The notes beneath the pieces were generated by a model that saw nothing but the letters and a program-made list of their open reading frames with translations, was not told where the DNA came from and did not search any database. A DNA stretch of 9,066 nt. It comes from Desulfuromusa sp. (lineage in GTDB: Bacteria; Desulfobacterota; Desulfuromonadia; Desulfuromonadales; Geopsychrobacteraceae). The translations under genes and the position numbers were made by a program. The stretch covers positions 1 to 9,066 of the forward strand of contig JAUVCS010000024.1 of the NCBI GenBank assembly GCA_030590745.1, read 5' to 3'. The first letter of the stretch is position 1. Each line of letters opens with the position of its first letter. Shown here piece after piece: positions 7,856-9,066 of this stretch.

Positions 7856-8656
7856 TTAAACACCAATAATGACACTGGTTGATTTGATGATGGCACAAAC
7901 TTCATTCCCCTCCTGCAGTCCCAGATTGTGCACGCTGCTGTCGGTAATCGTTGCGGTAATGGTTTCACCAGCGCCGATATCAAGGACAACTTCTCCGATC
8001 ACCGCGCTTTCGGTAATCTTTGTGATATGCCCGGTAATCCGGTTTTTAGCGCTGATTTCCAGGGTGAGATCCTTATTGGCAATCATCACTGAAGAGGCTT
8101 TCACCATGGCATAAGCAGGAGATCCAATTTTTAATCCCAGGGCATCGACGCTGTCGGTACTTATCACCGCTGTCATCTTATTCCCAGATTTCAGCTGCAG
8201 AACAACCTGAGCAACCGAAATATCACGAACAATTTCACAGACAGTTCCGGAAAAAACATTTTTAGCACTGATTCGCATTGTCATCCTCTGCAACAGGGGG
8301 AAGTAGTTGTTGAAATCTTCAAGAGTTTCTTCAAGCCGGGCAAGCATCCCCTGATGTTCCGTTTCGATCCGCCGATAAAAGCGGACCACTTTTTTCCCCT
8401 CATCAGTCAGTCGGGTTCCACCGCCACCCGAGCCACCCGTCGCCGCTATCGTCAGTGGTTGATCTGCCAGGTTATTCATTACATTCAACGCATCCCAGGC
8501 GGTTTTGTAGCTCATTCCAGCCGCCTTGGCAGCCGTTGAGATAGAACCACACCGATCAATCTGTTCCAGCAGATCAATCCGGTTGCCCCCCAGAAAATTC
8601 TGCGCCTCTTTCTGCACCCACAAGGGAGCTGTCACAGCGACTTTTGCTTTTGTCAT
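7856..8656 (-). CDS. modE: ModE-type molybdate/tungstate-responsive regulator
   Basis: 266 residues, close to E. coli ModE (262). The N-terminal winged helix-turn-helix is at about 22-95: [35 protein letters not shown] and a glycine-rich wing [17 protein letters not shown] helical dimerisation segment (about 97-125) leads into two tandem Mop domains: [12 protein letters not shown] to VKASSVMI (about 128-193) and [12 protein letters not shown] to IKSTSVII (about 200-264). SAKN corresponds to the SARNQ oxyanion-binding motif. In known ModE dimers, Mop domains bind molybdate or tungstate and trigger DNA binding. ATG 8656 is chosen; a TTG at 8674 would add six residues without a ribosome binding site, and GGA at 8666-8668 precedes the ATG. 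The stop is 14 nt from wtpA, so regulator and transporter share one transcript. A matching operator lies at 8733-8754, which implies autoregulation. Confidence 0.93.
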   Translation of the reverse strand: MTKAKVAVTAPLWVQKEAQNFLGGNRIDLLEQIDRCGSISTAAKAAGMSYKTAWDALNVMNNLADQPLTIAATGGSGGGGTRLTDEGKKVVRFYRRIETEHQGMLARLEETLEDFNNYFPLLQRMTMRISAKNVFSGTVCEIVRDISVAQVVLQLKSGNKMTAVISTDSVDALGLKIGSPAYAMVKASSVMIANKDLTLEISAKNRITGHITKITESAVIGEVVLDIGAGETITATITDSSVHNLGLQEGNEVCAIIKSTSVIIGV

Positions 8657-8732
8657 TGTCTTTATTCCAACCAAAGGGTGTTCAGGGGGTTGTCTTCGTT
8701 ATGTGTCCATCAAATGCGAAATGTCTCTTTTG

Positions 8733-8754
8733 GTTATATAGTTGAGTATATAAC
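8733..8754 (-). promoter_or_regulatory. ModE operator (Mo-box)
   Basis: A perfect 8-bp inverted repeat: GTTATATA at 8733-8740, spacer GTTGAG, TATATAAC at 8747-8754. Known ModE operators have TATATA-like half-sites flanked by CG/AC around a 6-7 nt spacer, and the E. coli modA operator has CGTTATAT and ATAACG arms. Location upstream of a ModE gene and over the promoter makes the assignment strong. Bound ModE would block the -10 element. Confidence 0.88.
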
Positions 8755-8763
8755 GAAAGTCAA
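8735..8763 (-). promoter_or_regulatory. sigma70-type promoter of modE-wtpABC
   Basis: On the minus strand, TTGACT (8763-8758) is a near-consensus -35, followed by exactly 17 nt (8757-8741) and TATATA (8740-8735) as -10. Transcription would start near 8728, giving a leader of about 70 nt before ATG 8656. The ModE operator occupies the -10 and most of the spacer, the classic arrangement for repression. Confidence 0.75.
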
Positions 8764-8837
8764 TAAAGGATAATATTGCTGGGCAGTGGTGAATTTATCT
8801 TGCGAGCGAAAACTGCGTAATTCTTTACCAAATTAAC

Positions 8838-8856
8838 CCTTACTGAAAAGGTAAGG
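8838..8856 (+). repeat. 6-bp inverted repeat upstream of the rightward gene
   Basis: CCTTAC (8838-8843) and GTAAGG (8851-8856) are reverse complements around a 7-nt loop. CTTTACC at 8823-8829 could pair with the right arm instead, with one mismatch. It may be an operator or an RNA hairpin; no regulator is recognised. Confidence 0.3.
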
Positions 8857-8866
8857 ATCTGCTAAG

Positions 8867-8905
8867 ATGATCAGTTATATTGTGGATTGTCAAACATTTG
8901 GCTGA
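8867..8905 (+). CDS. Possible 12-codon leader peptide
   Basis: ATG 8867 opens a 12-codon frame (MISYIVDCQTFG) ending at TGA 8903-8905, with AAGGA at 8853-8857 placed 9 nt upstream. Its stop codon falls at the start of the folded leader region. No run of one amino acid marks it as a classical attenuator peptide. Short frames with a chance ribosome binding site are common, so support is weak. Confidence 0.2.
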   Translation: MISYIVDCQTFG

Positions 8906-8916
8906 GGTGTCGCTTC

Positions 8917-8979
8917 ATGCAGCAAGTAGAAGCCCTCTCACTCAGTGCAAAAAAAACTCCCGATTGTTTCGGAGTATAG
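8917..8979 (+). CDS. Possible 20-codon upstream ORF
   Basis: ATG 8917 opens a 20-codon frame beginning MQQVEALSLS and ending at TAG 8977-8979. TGAGGTG at 8903-8909, with 7 nt spacing, is a good ribosome binding site. The peptide is polar, with a KK pair encoded by the poly-A run and one Cys near the end; it has no membrane or known motif. The stop lies 27 nt before the downstream ATG. Ribosomes on it would cover both arms of the hairpins described for this leader, so it may be a regulatory upstream frame. It is not recognised as a family, and chance is possible. Confidence 0.3.
   Translation: MQQVEALSLSAKKTPDCFGV
8949..8975 (-). terminator. Intrinsic-terminator-like hairpin on the minus strand
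   Basis: Read leftward, a stem formed by ACTCCGA and TCGGGAGT (one bulged base, 5-nt loop, positions 8975-8956) is followed directly by a run of eight U (8956-8949). This is a good intrinsic terminator shape, yet no minus-strand gene is visible to its right. It would stop leftward transcripts before they reach the modE promoter. Confidence 0.45.
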
Positions 8980-9006
8980 CGACTTACAAAGATATAGGGG
9001 AAACCG

Positions 9007-9066
9007 ATGGAATTTGAAAATGGTATTTTGCACTTTGGCTCTTTCTTTGTCGCAACACTGGGTATT
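9007..9066 (+). CDS. 5' end of an unidentified gene, probably a membrane protein
   Basis: ATG 9007 with AGGGG (8996-9000) 6 nt upstream opens a frame that runs off the window after 20 codons. The visible peptide begins MEFENGILHF and continues GSFFVATLGI, a short polar start passing into a hydrophobic stretch, consistent with the first helix of an inner-membrane transporter. The ATLGI-type helix start is vaguely like sodium/solute symporters, but 20 residues do not allow a family call. It is divergent from modE-wtpABC; whether it shares ModE control is unknown, as the operator is about 250 nt upstream of it. Confidence 0.65.
   Translation, partial: MEFENGILHFGSFFVATLGI

Larger units (their letters stand above)
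8901..8983 (+). promoter_or_regulatory. Candidate structured 5' leader with alternative pairings
   Basis: Several complementary segments are seen. CTGAG (8902-8906) pairs with CTCAG (8941-8945), enclosing GCTTC (8912-8916) paired with GAAGC (8929-8933). GTCGCT (8909-8914) can instead pair with AGCGAC (8978-8983), which excludes the GCTTC stem. ACTCC plus GA (8956-8963, one bulge) pairs with TCGGAGT (8969-8975). The ribosome binding site of the next gene (AGGGG, 8996-9000) lies just downstream, and CCCT at 8933-8936 could reach it weakly. I cannot match it to a known riboswitch class. Stems are short and were found by eye only. Confidence 0.3.
8657..9006. other. Intergenic region between modE and the rightward gene
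   Basis: 350 nt without a long gene. From left to right it holds the modE leader (8657 to about 8728), the ModE operator and leftward promoter (8733-8763), an AT-rich stretch, and then the putative leader of the rightward gene (about 8838-9006) with two short reading frames and several hairpins. A clear rightward promoter was not found; TAAGAT at 8863-8868 could be a -10 but has no good -35. Confidence 0.8.

Noticed and set aside
8697..8705. CGTTATGTG in the modE leader as a second ModE site
   Set aside because: Only one half-site is present; no matching second arm at the expected spacing.
8761..8778. CAATA/TATTG inverted repeat right of the modE promoter
   Set aside because: Five AT-rich base pairs in an AT-rich stretch are expected by chance, and the left arm overlaps the -35 element.
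8901..8983. Known riboswitch (TPP, c-di-GMP, molybdenum cofactor)
   Set aside because: The GGCTGAGG stretch recalls TPP, but the second conserved TPP block is absent; the conserved GEMM and Moco cores were also not seen.

Overview
The window suggests an anaerobic, moderate-GC (about half G+C by eye) Gram-negative bacterium, most like the Desulfuromonadales/Desulfobacterota group. This is an inference from the style of the PstS-like and WtpA-like proteins and from the combination of ModE with an archaeal-type tungstate transporter; no taxonomic marker is present. All genes look intact. I see no rRNA, tRNA, CRISPR array, insertion sequence or phage gene.

Layout. (1) 33-1391, plus strand: a short cysteine-rich membrane peptide resembling the Na+-NQR maturation protein NqrM, a LysE/RhtB-family exporter and a PaaI-type hotdog thioesterase, closely spaced. 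(2) 1545-4953, plus strand: a four-gene ABC importer of the phosphate type, pstS-pstC-pstA-pstB, with overlapping pstC/pstA and pstA/pstB junctions and no phoU or two-component genes inside the window. (3) 5035-8656, minus strand and convergent with pst: modE-wtpA-wtpB-wtpC (transcribed right to left), a molybdate/tungstate importer of the WtpABC type preceded in the same operon by a ModE regulator with two Mop domains. (4) 8657-9006: a 350-nt intergenic region between modE and a rightward gene whose first 20 codons (9007-9066) are all that is visible.

The best-supported regulatory element is upstream of modE. A sigma70-type promoter on the minus strand (TTGACT, 17 nt, TATATA) carries a perfect 8-bp inverted repeat GTTATATA/TATATAAC with a 6-nt spacer. 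This closely resembles the ModE operator and covers the -10 and most of the spacer. The expected circuit is that ModE with bound oxyanion represses modE-wtpABC, closing a feedback loop when molybdate or tungstate is plentiful.

The least explained sequence is 8838-9000, the leader of the rightward gene. It contains two short reading frames with plausible ribosome binding sites, nested hairpins with mutually exclusive alternatives, and an intrinsic-terminator-like hairpin pointing leftward. I could not match it to a known riboswitch class. It is the main candidate for something undescribed, but the evidence is only by-eye base pairing.
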